NCBI GenBank assembly: GCA_036732755.1
Contig: DAINBU010000076.1
Coordinates: 1-23,524, forward strand
DNA length: 23,524 nucleotides
Reading direction: 5' to 3'
From: DASRRB01 sp036732755
Lineage (GTDB): Bacteria > Planctomycetota > B15-G4 > SIAN01
Shown here: positions 1-7,508 of the stretch, piece by piece
Position numbering within the stretch: position 1 is the stretch's first letter
Layout: each line of letters starts with the position of its first letter
Program-made: the position numbers and the translations under genes
Notes under the pieces: generated by a model
What the model was told of the DNA's origin: nothing
Database searches by the model: none
The model's input: the letters and a program-made list of their open reading frames with translations, nothing else

Positions 1-1690
1 AGCGGCAGGCGGCGCGCACCTCGGTCCGGTCGTCGCCCGGTCCGAGCTCGCGCCAGAGCGTGCGCACCGCCTCATCGGCGACGCGCCGCGCGACCCACGC
101 GAGCTCGCGCATTCCCACGTCGTCGAGCGTCCGCACGATCCCCTGCGACACGGAGTGGCGCGCGTCCCCGGTCGCCATGCCCCACGCCGAGGTCGCGCCC
201 GGCAGCGGCGGGACGACCACCGCGCGCATCTCGAGGCGGCGCGCGAGCCGGCAGGCGTGCAGGCCGCCGGCGCCGCCGAAGGCGAAGAGCGCGAGGTCGC
301 GCGGATCGTGGCCGCGCTCGAGCGTGATCCGCTTGATCGCCTGCTCCATGGCGGCGTCGACGACGTCGAGCGCGGCGGCGGCGACCGCGATCGAGTTCCG
401 GCGCAGGCGGCGCGCGAGCGGCGTGAAGGCGGCGCGCGCGCGCTCCGCGTCGAGCTCGATCGCGCCGCCGAGCGGGTCGCGCAGCGGCAGGCGGCCGAGC
501 ACGACGTGGGCGTCGGTGATGCACGGCTCGCGGCCGCGCCCGTAGCACGCCGGCCCGGGGTCGGCGCCCGCCGAGCGCGGCCCCGCGCGCAGCCCGCCGC
601 CGTCGTCGATCCAGATCACCGAGCCGCCGCCCGCGCCGATCGAGTGGATCTCGAGCGCGTCGACGAGGAGCGGCCGGCCCGCGAGGTCGACCGTGTCGGT
701 GCGGCGCGGCTCGCCGAGCACGAGCCCGACGTCGGTCGAGGTGCCGCCCATGTCGAGCGAGACGGCGCCCGCGTCGCCGCGCGCGGCGAGCCGCTTCGCC
801 GCCGCCGCGAGCCCGCCGGCCGGGCCGGAAAGGACGAAGCGCACCGGCGTGCGCGCCGCGCGGCGCGCGCCGGTCCAGCCGCCGTGGCTCTGCAGCACGA
901 AGAGCTTCGTGCGCGGCCGCGCGCGCGCGAGCCGTTCGAGGTAGCGGCGGCAGAGCGGCGCGAGCGCGGCGTTGGCGACGGTCGTCGAGTAGCGCTCGTA
1001 CTCGCGCATCAGCGGCGCGACCTCGCTCGAGCGCGAGATCGGGACGGCGAGCCGCGCGAGCGCGCGCTCGAGCTCGCGCTCCGCGGCCGGGTTGGCGTAG
1101 GAGTGCAGCAGGCCGATCGCGATCGACTCGGGGCGGCGGCGCGCGACCGCGCGGACCGCGCGCGCGAGCTCGCGCGGCGAGAGCGGCACGAGCCGCTCGC
1201 CGCCGGCGAGCGTGCGCTCGTCCACTCCGACGCGGTGCGCGCGGGCGACCAGCGGCTCCGGGCGTTGCGGCTCGAGGTCGTAGAGGTCGGGGCGCGCCTG
1301 CCGGCCGATCTCGATCAGGTCCTCGAAGCCGCGGTTGGTGACGAGCACGACGCGCGCGCCGCGGCCTTCGAGCACCGCGTTGGTCGCGACCGTCGTCCCG
1401 TGCACGACCTCGAACTCGGCGTCGCGCGCGCGCTCGCCGAGGCGCCGCTCGAGCTCGCGCAGCGCGTGCAGGACGCCGGCCTCGGGCGCGCGCGGCGTGG
1501 ACGGGACCTTGACGACGACGGGGACGACGACAGAAGCCGGGCCGCCGCGCGCCCTGATCTCGAGCGCGACGAGGTCGGTGAACGTCCCGCCGGTGTCGAT
1601 GCCGACGCGCCAGCGCACGGGCCGGCCGCGCGGGCGCGCCCGGACGCGTTTCGGGACCGACGCCTCGTCTCGCGCGCGACGCTCGACCAT
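1..1690 (-). CDS. Hydantoinase/oxoprolinase family protein, HyuA-type (C-terminus cut by window edge)
   Basis: The frame is open from an ATG at 1690 to the left edge, giving 563 codons of a family usually near 650-700 residues. It is a member of the ATP-dependent N-methylhydantoinase A / 5-oxoprolinase family, which opens hydantoin or oxoproline rings. Visible signatures are GIDTGGTFTDL (residues 30-40, phosphate-binding N-terminal ASKHA-like motif), VVHGTTVATNAVLE (95-108), SIGAGGGSVIWID (350-362) and GGAGGLHAC (about 472-480). The order matches Hydant_A_N followed by Hydantoinase_A. I see no clear Shine-Dalgarno sequence before the ATG, so the exact start is uncertain. It is divergent from plsY, with 121 bases between the starts. 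The usual partner, a HyuB-type subunit, would lie to the left outside the window and cannot be judged. The substrate cannot be read from sequence. Confidence 0.88.
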   Translation of the reverse strand, partial: MVERRARDEASVPKRVRARPRGRPVRWRVGIDTGGTFTDLVALEIRARGGPASVVVPVVVKVPSTPRAPEAGVLHALRELERRLGERARDAEFEVVHGTTVATNAVLEGRGARVVLVTNRGFEDLIEIGRQARPDLYDLEPQRPEPLVARAHRVGVDERTLAGGERLVPLSPRELARAVRAVARRRPESIAIGLLHSYANPAAERELERALARLAVPISRSSEVAPLMREYERYSTTVANAALAPLCRRYLERLARARPRTKLFVLQSHGGWTGARRAARTPVRFVLSGPAGGLAAAAKRLAARGDAGAVSLDMGGTSTDVGLVLGEPRRTDTVDLAGRPLLVDALEIHSIGAGGGSVIWIDDGGGLRAGPRSAGADPGPACYGRGREPCITDAHVVLGRLPLRDPLGGAIELDAERARAAFTPLARRLRRNSIAVAAAALDVVDAAMEQAIKRITLERGHDPRDLALFAFGGAGGLHACRLARRLEMRAVVVPPLPGATSAWGMATGDARHSVSQGIVRTLDDVGMRELAWVARRVADEAVRTLWRELGPGDDRTEVRAACR

Positions 1691-1733
1691 GGGAGGCGGC
1701 GGATGATGGCGGCCGCGCGCGCGACGGGCAACC

Positions 1734-1741
1734 GTTATGCT
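1734..1741 (+). promoter_or_regulatory. Putative -10 element upstream of plsY
   Basis: GTTATGCT lies 70 bases before the plsY start in the divergent intergenic region and matches an extended -10 pattern (TATGCT). TTAT is very scarce in the surrounding GC-rich coding sequence. An ATG inside this element (1737) is in frame with plsY but looks like part of the promoter rather than a start codon. No convincing -35 box is visible. Confidence 0.35.
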
Positions 1742-1811
1742 GCCGCGCTTCGATCGGGCCGGCCGGGGGACGCGTCGGGCGCGCGATCGGGAACGCCGAG
1801 GAGGGTCGTTC

Positions 1812-2444
1812 TTGGTCGCGGCGGACGCAGGGTGGTGGATCGCGAGCTACCTCGCCGGCTCGCTGCCGACGGGCCTCGTGGTGGGCCGCATGCGCGGCGT
1901 CGACCTGCGCAAGGCGGGCAGCGGCAACATCGGCGCCACCAACGCGGGGCGCGTGCTCGGCCGCCCGTTCTTCGCGCTCGTCTTCGCGCTCGACTTCCTG
2001 AAGAGCTTCGTCCCGACGCTGCTCGCGCTGCGGCGCGACCCGGTGCCCGACGGGGTCGCCGCGCCGCTCCTGGCGCTCGGCTGCGGCGTGGCGGCGGTGG
2101 TCGGCCACGTCTTTTCGGTGTTCCTGCGCTTCCGGGGCGGCAAGGGGGTGGCGACGGCCTCGGGCGTCTTCTTCGCGCTGGCGTGGGCGCCGGCGCTGTG
2201 CGCGCTCGCGGCGTGGTGGGTCGTCTACCGGACGACGCGCTGGGTCTCGCTCGCGTCGCTGGCGGCGGCGGTCGTGCTGCCGCTCGCCTGCTGGCTGCTG
2301 CCGAAGCTGGGGGTCGTCGTCGCGAAGGAGGTCCGCTGGGCGGCGCTGGTGGTCGGCGCGCTGATCCTGGTCCGGCACAAGAGCAACATCGGGCGCCTGC
2401 TGCGCGGCGAGGAGCCGCGCTCGGGCCTTCCGCAGTCGCGGTGA
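1812..2444 (+). CDS. plsY: Glycerol-3-phosphate acyltransferase PlsY
   Basis: This integral membrane enzyme transfers the acyl group of acyl-phosphate to sn-glycerol-3-phosphate to make lysophosphatidate, the first acylation in phospholipid synthesis. All three conserved cytoplasmic loops are present: GSLPTG with SGNIGATNAGR, then GHVFSVFLRFRGGKGVATA, and a C-terminal RHKSNIGRLLRGEE. Several hydrophobic membrane segments lie between them. I chose the TTG at 1812 because GAGGAGGG (1798-1805) sits 6 bases upstream and the resulting 210 residues match the usual family length. An in-frame ATG at 1737 would add 25 arginine-rich residues unlike PlsY. gpsA follows within a few bases, so product and substrate genes are co-transcribed. 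The acyl-phosphate-forming partner PlsX is not in the window. Confidence 0.93.
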   Translation: MVAADAGWWIASYLAGSLPTGLVVGRMRGVDLRKAGSGNIGATNAGRVLGRPFFALVFALDFLKSFVPTLLALRRDPVPDGVAAPLLALGCGVAAVVGHVFSVFLRFRGGKGVATASGVFFALAWAPALCALAAWWVVYRTTRWVSLASLAAAVVLPLACWLLPKLGVVVAKEVRWAALVVGALILVRHKSNIGRLLRGEEPRSGLPQSR

Positions 2445-2451
2445 GGTGGGA

Positions 2452-3450
2452 ATGGAACGGGTCCTGATCGTCGGCGGCGGCGGATGGGGGACGGCGCTCG
2501 CGCTCGTCCTGAACGAGCGCGGCATCCACGTCTCGCTCCACGTGCACGACGCGGCGTACGGCGCCGACATGGCGCGCACGCGCCGCAATCCCCGCTACCT
2601 GCCGGGCGTCGAGATCCCCGACCGGATCGAGGTGACGACCGCCGCCAACGCCTTCGACTGGGCGCACGTCGTCGTGCTGGCCGTCCCGAGCCAGTTCCTG
2701 CGCGCGACGCTCGAGAAGTGGAAGAAGCCGCTGCTCGACTCCCATCCGATCTTCGTCACGGCGTCGAAGGGGATCGAGCAGGCGACGCTGAAGCGTCCGA
2801 GCGAGATCCTGCACGAGGTGCTGGGCGCGGTGCCCTCCGTCGTGGTGAGCGGGCCGAGCCACGCCGAAGAGGTCGCGCGCCGCATGCCGACGACGGTGGT
2901 CGCGGCGTCGACCGACAAGGGGCTCGCGCTGCGCGTCCAGGACCTGCTGACGGCCGAGCGCTTCCGCGTCTACACCAACGTCGACCCGCTCGGCGTCGAG
3001 CTCGCCGGCGCCTTGAAGAACGTGATCTCGATCGCGGGCGGCATCGTGGACGGGCTCGGCTTCGGCGACAACACCAAGGCGGCGCTGCTCACCCGCGGCG
3101 TGGTCGAGATGGCGCGCCTCGGCGTCGCGCTCGGCGCGAATCGCGAGACGTTCTTCGGCCTGGCCGGCATCGGCGACCTCGTGACGAGCTGCGTCTCGCG
3201 CCACGGCCGCAACCGCCTGGTCGGCGAGCGCATCGGCCGCGGCGAGAAGGTCCAGGACATCGTCGCGTCGATGCGCCAGATCGCGGAGGGCGTCAAGACC
3301 GCCGCCGCCGTCGAGAAGCTGGCGGGCGCGCAGAAGGTCGAGATGCCGATCTGCGAGCAGGTCTACAAGGTGCTCTACGAGGACAAGGACCCCTCGCGCG
3401 CCGTGCGCGACCTGATGGGCCGGCAGCTCAAGGACGAGCAGGACTGGTAG
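2452..3450 (+). CDS. gpsA: NAD(P)-dependent glycerol-3-phosphate dehydrogenase
   Basis: GpsA reduces dihydroxyacetone phosphate to sn-glycerol-3-phosphate, the substrate of the preceding PlsY. The 332-residue protein has normal length. It shows the Rossmann motif VGGGGWGTALALVL (7-20), TASKGIE (103-109), SGPSHAEEVA (133-142), catalytic-lysine motif ELAGALKNV with Lys189, the GFGDNTKAALLTRG stretch (203-216) and GDLVTSC (241-247). The ATG at 2452 directly follows GAGGTGG. A GTG at 2446 is an alternative start that adds two residues. The gene begins 7 bases after the plsY stop, so the two form an operon and are probably translationally coupled. It ends 24 bases from the convergent gene on the other strand. 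Confidence 0.95.
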   Translation: MERVLIVGGGGWGTALALVLNERGIHVSLHVHDAAYGADMARTRRNPRYLPGVEIPDRIEVTTAANAFDWAHVVVLAVPSQFLRATLEKWKKPLLDSHPIFVTASKGIEQATLKRPSEILHEVLGAVPSVVVSGPSHAEEVARRMPTTVVAASTDKGLALRVQDLLTAERFRVYTNVDPLGVELAGALKNVISIAGGIVDGLGFGDNTKAALLTRGVVEMARLGVALGANRETFFGLAGIGDLVTSCVSRHGRNRLVGERIGRGEKVQDIVASMRQIAEGVKTAAAVEKLAGAQKVEMPICEQVYKVLYEDKDPSRAVRDLMGRQLKDEQDW

Positions 3451-3474
3451 GCAGCCCGCTGCTCGGCGCGACGC

Positions 3475-3966
3475 CTACTCGATGAGCGTCCACTCGAAGG
3501 CGTGCTGGCCGTCGGGCAGGTCGACGACGAAGCGGACCGGCCCCTTCGGGACCTCCGAGCCGCGGATGCCGTAGAAGACCTCGCCCTGCGCCGTGCAGCG
3601 CGAGTCGACGTGAGGAGGCATGCGGTAGCCGGCGCGGCCGAACATCATCGGGATGCGGTCGGCGGCGACGAAGCTGGTCGGCGCCGTGCCCTCGAGGCGG
3701 AACATCGACGGCTTGAGGAAGAGCGTCTGGCTCGTCTCGTTGTGGATCGTGACGGCCGCCGAGTAGTAGCCGCGGTGCCACGGCTGCAGGGTCGCCGTGA
3801 CGACGTAGCGTCCGCCCGGCGGATGGAGCTCGTCGCGCACGGCAACCATCGTCGGGTCGGCCGCGCAGCCGGTCGCCCCGAACGGGGCGGACGCGGCGAC
3901 TGCGACAGCGAGAACCGCCAGGAATCGCGGCGCACGACGGGAAAGAAGCGGGAAGCGCTGGACCAT
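3475..3966 (-). CDS. Small exported protein, possible lipoprotein, function unknown
   Basis: A 163-residue protein with an N-terminal signal: basic MVQRFPLLSRRAPR, a hydrophobic stretch at 15-30, then GATGCAADP. Cys34 could be lipidated, but the lipobox (A-T-G-C) is weak, so a cleaved secreted form is equally possible. The mature part looks all-beta, with VTATLQPWHRGYYSAAVTI, NETSQTLFLKPSMFRLEG and a final PVRFVVDLPDGQHAFEWTL. The alternation suggests an immunoglobulin-like sandwich, which is inference. I do not recognise the family. The ATG at 3966 follows GGGGAGGGAG about 8 bases upstream; a further 14 in-frame residues upstream look non-native. Its start is only 41 bases from that of the divergent dus gene. 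A similar layout occurs in the lipoprotein at 18350-19006. Confidence 0.75.
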   Translation of the reverse strand: MVQRFPLLSRRAPRFLAVLAVAVAASAPFGATGCAADPTMVAVRDELHPPGGRYVVTATLQPWHRGYYSAAVTIHNETSQTLFLKPSMFRLEGTAPTSFVAADRIPMMFGRAGYRMPPHVDSRCTAQGEVFYGIRGSEVPKGPVRFVVDLPDGQHAFEWTLIE

Positions 3967-3995
3967 GGTGTTTCTCCCTCCCCAGGGTGAAGGCA

Positions 3996-4003
3996 AGAAT
4001 AAC
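3996..4003 (-). promoter_or_regulatory. Putative -10 element of the small exported protein
   Basis: GTTATTCT on the minus strand, 29 bases before the ATG at 3966, in the 41-base divergent gap. It shares the GTTATNCT form with the elements at 1734 and 12072. No -35 box is evident. Confidence 0.35.
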
Positions 4004-4007
4004 GCCA

Positions 4008-5195
4008 ATGCTCGACTACATCACCGAACTCAATCGCGGTGTCGCGCCGGCCGCCGAGAACGAGTTCCATCCGCTCGACCTGCGCCGCTTCCGCGTCTGG
4101 CCGCCGGTCGTCCTCGCGCCCATGGCGGGCGTCACCAATTCTGCATTCCGCCGTCTCTGCCGCTCCTTCGGCGCCGGCCTCTACGTGAGCGAGATGATCA
4201 CGGCGCGCGGCCTCATCGAGGGGCAGAGGAAGACGCGCGCGCTGGCGGCGTTCCACCCCGAGGAGTCGCCGCGCTCGCTGCAGCTCTACGGCACCGATCC
4301 CGCGGTCCTCGCCGAGGCGACGTGCCGTCTGGTCGGCGAGGGCGCGGTCGACCACCTCGACCTCAACTTCGGCTGCCCGGTGCGCAAGGTCACGGCGGCC
4401 GGCGGCGGCGCCGCGATCCCGATCAAGCCGCGCCTGATGGCGCGACTCGTGCGCTCCGTCGTCGGCTCGGCCGGCGACGTCCCGGTCACGGTCAAGGTCC
4501 GCCTCGGCGTCGACGACGACCACCTCTCCTACCTCTCGTCGGGTCGCATCGCGAAGGAGGAGGGGTGCGCGTGGATCGGGCTGCACGCGCGGACCGCCGC
4601 GCAGCTCTACGACGGCGAGGCGCGCTGGGCGGCGATCGGAGAGCTCAAGGCGGCGCTCGGCGCCTTCCCGGTGCTCGGCAACGGCGACGTGATGGAGGCG
4701 TTCGACGCGCTGCGCATGGTGCGCGCGACGAAGTGCGACGGCGTGATCGTCGGGCGCGGCTGCCTCGGCCGGCCGTGGCTCTTCCGGGAGCTGGCCGAGG
4801 TCTTCGACGGCCGCGCGCCGCCGCCGCCGCCGCGCCTCGGCGAGGTCGTCGCGATCCTGCTGCGCCATGCCGAGCTGCTCGTCGAGCTGTTCGGCCCGCA
4901 CTTCGGAGTACTCGAGATGCGCAAGTGGTGCGGCTGGTACCTGAAGGGCTTCCCCCATTCGGGGCCGGTCCGCAACTCTCTCTTCCGCGCACAGTCGCTG
5001 GAGGAGGTGCGCGCCGTCGTCGCGGACCTCCCGCCCGACGAGCCCTATCCGGTCGCCGCGCTGCGGGCGCGGCGCTGCAAGCGGAACGGCACGCAAAAGG
5101 TCGCCCTCCCCGACGGCTACCTCGACTCGCTCGACGACGACGTCGCGTGCGAACAGGCGCGCGACGGCGAGCTCGCGGCGACCGACGGCGGCTGA
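4008..5195 (+). CDS. dus: tRNA-dihydrouridine synthase, DusB-like
   Basis: This FMN enzyme reduces uridine in tRNA to dihydrouridine. The 395-residue product has LAPMAGVTN (36-44) for FMN binding, SLQLYGTDP (90-98), LNFGCPVRKV (119-128) with catalytic Cys123, a GGGAA loop, TVKVRLGVDDDH, GLHARTAAQLYDG (191-203), VLGNGDVME (222-230) and VGRGCLGRPWLF (248-259), all in the usual order for a TIM-barrel Dus protein. A helical tRNA-binding domain follows. The closest family style I recall is the actinobacterial-type Dus, because of GGGAAIPIKP and DDDHLSYL. About 40 residues at the C-terminus are acidic and look non-conserved. The start is uncertain: ATG 4008 lacks a good ribosome site, and GTG 3987 would add seven residues. 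Confidence 0.92.
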   Translation: MLDYITELNRGVAPAAENEFHPLDLRRFRVWPPVVLAPMAGVTNSAFRRLCRSFGAGLYVSEMITARGLIEGQRKTRALAAFHPEESPRSLQLYGTDPAVLAEATCRLVGEGAVDHLDLNFGCPVRKVTAAGGGAAIPIKPRLMARLVRSVVGSAGDVPVTVKVRLGVDDDHLSYLSSGRIAKEEGCAWIGLHARTAAQLYDGEARWAAIGELKAALGAFPVLGNGDVMEAFDALRMVRATKCDGVIVGRGCLGRPWLFRELAEVFDGRAPPPPPRLGEVVAILLRHAELLVELFGPHFGVLEMRKWCGWYLKGFPHSGPVRNSLFRAQSLEEVRAVVADLPPDEPYPVAALRARRCKRNGTQKVALPDGYLDSLDDDVACEQARDGELAATDGG

Positions 5196-5274
5196 CGCGG
5201 AACCGCGTCCGCCGCTCCCGGTCGCAGGCGCCCCCTTTTCCCCGAACGACGAACTCACGGCAGGAGAGTCCACC

Positions 5275-7380
5275 ATGTCCACGCGTCCGCTCGCCGCGCT
5301 GCGCGGCGCGCTCCTCGGCTTGACGCTCGTCCCGTGCGTGCATGCCGGCGAGGGCGAAGGCGCCGACCTCCCGATCCGCAGGGTCGTCCTCTACAAGCAC
5401 GGGCTCGGCTACTTCGAGCGCGGCGGGAAAGTCGACGGCGACGCGCTCGCGACGCTGCGCTTCTCGTCGAGCCAGATGAACGACGTGCTCAAGTCGCTGA
5501 CCGTGCTCGACCTCGGCGGCGGGCGCGTCTCCGCCATCGGCTACGACTCGAAGGCGCCCTCGACGCGGCTCCTCTCCGAGTTCGGCTTCGAGCTCCCGGC
5601 CGACGGCGCGCTGGTGGCGATGCTGCAGCGCTTCCGCGGCGCCGAGCTCGAGGTCGAGCTGGTCGGCAAGAAGGTGGTGGGGAGCCTCGCCGGCGTCGAG
5701 ATGCGCGCCGTGCCCGGAGGCGCGGGCGCGGCGCCGCTGCAGGTGCCGCGCGTGAGCCTCCTGGTGGACGAGGGGCGCCTGGTCAGCTTCGACGCCAGCG
5801 AGATCCAGTCGGCGCGCTTCCTCGACGCCGACCTGCGCCAGGACGTGCGGCGCTACCTCGACGTCCTGCGCGATTCGTACCGCGCCGAACGCAAGAGCCT
5901 GCAGCTGCGCCTCGAGGGGAAGGGCGCGCGCGACGTCTTCGTCGCCTACACGGTCGAGGTGCCGGTCTGGAAGGCGAGCTACCGCCTCGTGCTCGGCGAG
6001 CCCGACCTGCTGCAGGGCTGGGCGATCGTCGACAACACGAGCGACGAGGAGTGGAGCGGCGTCGAGCTCTCGCTCGTCTCGGGGCTGCCCGTGTCGTTCG
6101 TGCAGGACCTCTACACGCCACGCTACGCGCGCCGGCCGGTCGTCGAGGCGGCGCCCGGCCTCGCCGTCGCGCCGCAGACCCACGAGGGCGCGTGGGAAAA
6201 GAAGGAGAAGATGGCCGACGCCGGCGAGGACGAGGAGCGCGCCCGCGGCGAAGTGCGCAAGGGCGATCTGAAGCGGTTCGCCGCGGGCGCGCCGGCCGCG
6301 GCCGCCGATGCGGCGACGAAGTCCGGCGCCGCGCTCGAGCGCGCCAAGCTGCGCGCCGACGCGATGGCCGACGCGGTCGCCGAGTCGGGCGCGCGCACGC
6401 GCGAGCTCGGCGACCTCTTCGAGTACCGGATCGACCACCCGGTGACCGTCGCGCGCAACCGCTCCGCGCTCGTGCCGATCGTCGGCAGCAAGGTCGAGAC
6501 GACGCGCGTGTCGCTCTACGACGGCGGGCAGCGCATGAAGAACCCGTGGACGGCGGTCAAGCTCAAGAACTCGACCGGGCTCACGCTCGAAAGCGGCCCG
6601 GTCACGGTCATCGACCACGACACCTACGCCGGCGAGGCGCTGGTGGAGACGCTCAAGCCCGGCGAGGAGCGCTACCTTTCCTTCGCCGTCGACCTCGCCG
6701 TGACCGTCGACGCGAAGAACGAGAGCGGCGAGGGGCGCGTCGAGCGGGTGAGGCTCCTGAACGGGATGCTCTGGATCGACAGCAAGAGCGTCGCGGTCGC
6801 GACCTACGCAGTGCGCAACGCCGACGCGAAGGAGCGCAAGGTGGTCGTCGAGCACCCGCGCCGCCCGAACTTCCGGCTGGTCGAGCCGGCGAAGCCGCTC
6901 GAGGAGACGCCCGAGCACTGGCGCTTCGAGGTGGCGGTGGGCGGGGGGCAGGTGGCGAGCCTGCGCGTGGTCGAGGAGACGCCGCTGCTGCAGCAGGTGG
7001 CGCTCGGCAGCGTGAGCAGCGACGACGTCGAGCTCTGGGTGCGCAGCCGCTGGCTCTCAGCGGAGATGGAGAAGGCGCTGCGCGAGCTGGTCGCGGCCAA
7101 GGCGGAGCTCGCCGATCTCGAGCGGCAGATCCAGGCGGCGGACGCCGAGCTGCAGCGGCTCGCGCAGGACCAGGAGCGGCTGCGCAAGAACCTCGGCGCG
7201 CTCGGCAGCTCGACCGCCGAGCAGCAGCTGCGCGGCCGCTACGTCGACCAGCTCCAGAAGAGCGAGGACCGCGTCGCCGAGCAGACGGCCGCGCGCCAGA
7301 AGCTCGCGGAGCGGCGCGACGAGAAGAGGAAGGCGCTCGACCGCCGCATCACGGAGCTGGCGTTCGAGAACAAGCTCTGA
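5275..7380 (+). CDS. Exported DUF4139 domain protein with C-terminal coiled coil
   Basis: A 701-residue protein with a signal peptide at 1-24 (hydrophobic core LLGLTLVPCVHA, likely cleaved after AHA-like residues), so probably periplasmic. Conserved blocks follow: RRVVLYKHGLGYFERGG (35-51), SSSQMNDVLKSLTVLDLGGG (64-83), then VPVWKASYRLVL (229-240) with GWAIVDNTSDEEWSGVELSLVSG (248-270), the typical core of DUF4139. An Ala/Glu/Lys-rich linker at about 300-375 interrupts it. The domain resumes with LFEYRIDHPVTVARNRSALVPI (381-402), and residues 593-697 form a heptad-rich coiled coil. The biochemical function of the family is unknown. The ATG is preceded by CAGGAGAG at a good distance. It is transcribed alone or with the upstream dus gene, which ends 79 bases earlier. 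Confidence 0.85.
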   Translation: MSTRPLAALRGALLGLTLVPCVHAGEGEGADLPIRRVVLYKHGLGYFERGGKVDGDALATLRFSSSQMNDVLKSLTVLDLGGGRVSAIGYDSKAPSTRLLSEFGFELPADGALVAMLQRFRGAELEVELVGKKVVGSLAGVEMRAVPGGAGAAPLQVPRVSLLVDEGRLVSFDASEIQSARFLDADLRQDVRRYLDVLRDSYRAERKSLQLRLEGKGARDVFVAYTVEVPVWKASYRLVLGEPDLLQGWAIVDNTSDEEWSGVELSLVSGLPVSFVQDLYTPRYARRPVVEAAPGLAVAPQTHEGAWEKKEKMADAGEDEERARGEVRKGDLKRFAAGAPAAAADAATKSGAALERAKLRADAMADAVAESGARTRELGDLFEYRIDHPVTVARNRSALVPIVGSKVETTRVSLYDGGQRMKNPWTAVKLKNSTGLTLESGPVTVIDHDTYAGEALVETLKPGEERYLSFAVDLAVTVDAKNESGEGRVERVRLLNGMLWIDSKSVAVATYAVRNADAKERKVVVEHPRRPNFRLVEPAKPLEETPEHWRFEVAVGGGQVASLRVVEETPLLQQVALGSVSSDDVELWVRSRWLSAEMEKALRELVAAKAELADLERQIQAADAELQRLAQDQERLRKNLGALGSSTAEQQLRGRYVDQLQKSEDRVAEQTAARQKLAERRDEKRKALDRRITELAFENKL

Positions 7381-7401
7381 GACGCCGAGTCAGAAAAGGT
7401 G

Positions 7402-7427
7402 CCGGGCGGCGCAGCTGCGCCGCCCGG
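7402..7427. terminator. Bidirectional hairpin terminator between convergent genes
   Basis: A perfect 26-base palindrome centred between 7414 and 7415 has arms CCGGGCGGCGCAG and CTGCGCCGCCCGG. As RNA it folds into a stem of about 11 base pairs with an AGCU loop. It lies 21 bases after the DUF4139 stop and 81 bases after the protease stop. On the minus strand it is followed by CACCTTTTC, a short T tract, and on the plus strand by the pyrimidine-rich TCCCTGCTTCC. Intrinsic termination in both directions is the simplest reading. Confidence 0.75.
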
Positions 7428-7508
7428 TCCCTGCTTCCTGCCGGCGGAAGTTCGGAGCGACTCGCCGGAGTGCTTTCCAGTTTCGGTCGTCGGGACCCCG
7501 CCCGCCTC

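Noticed and set aside
155..2467. Long plus-strand frame over the hydantoinase and plsY region
   Set aside because: It has low-complexity Arg/Ala composition, crosses two genes with solid motifs in other frames, and shows no recognisable domain.
3448..3477. Inverted repeat TAGGC...GCCTA spanning the convergent stops of gpsA and the exported protein
   Set aside because: There are only five pairs with a 20-base interior and no T tract. The arms are simply the two TAG stops followed by GC, so chance is likely.
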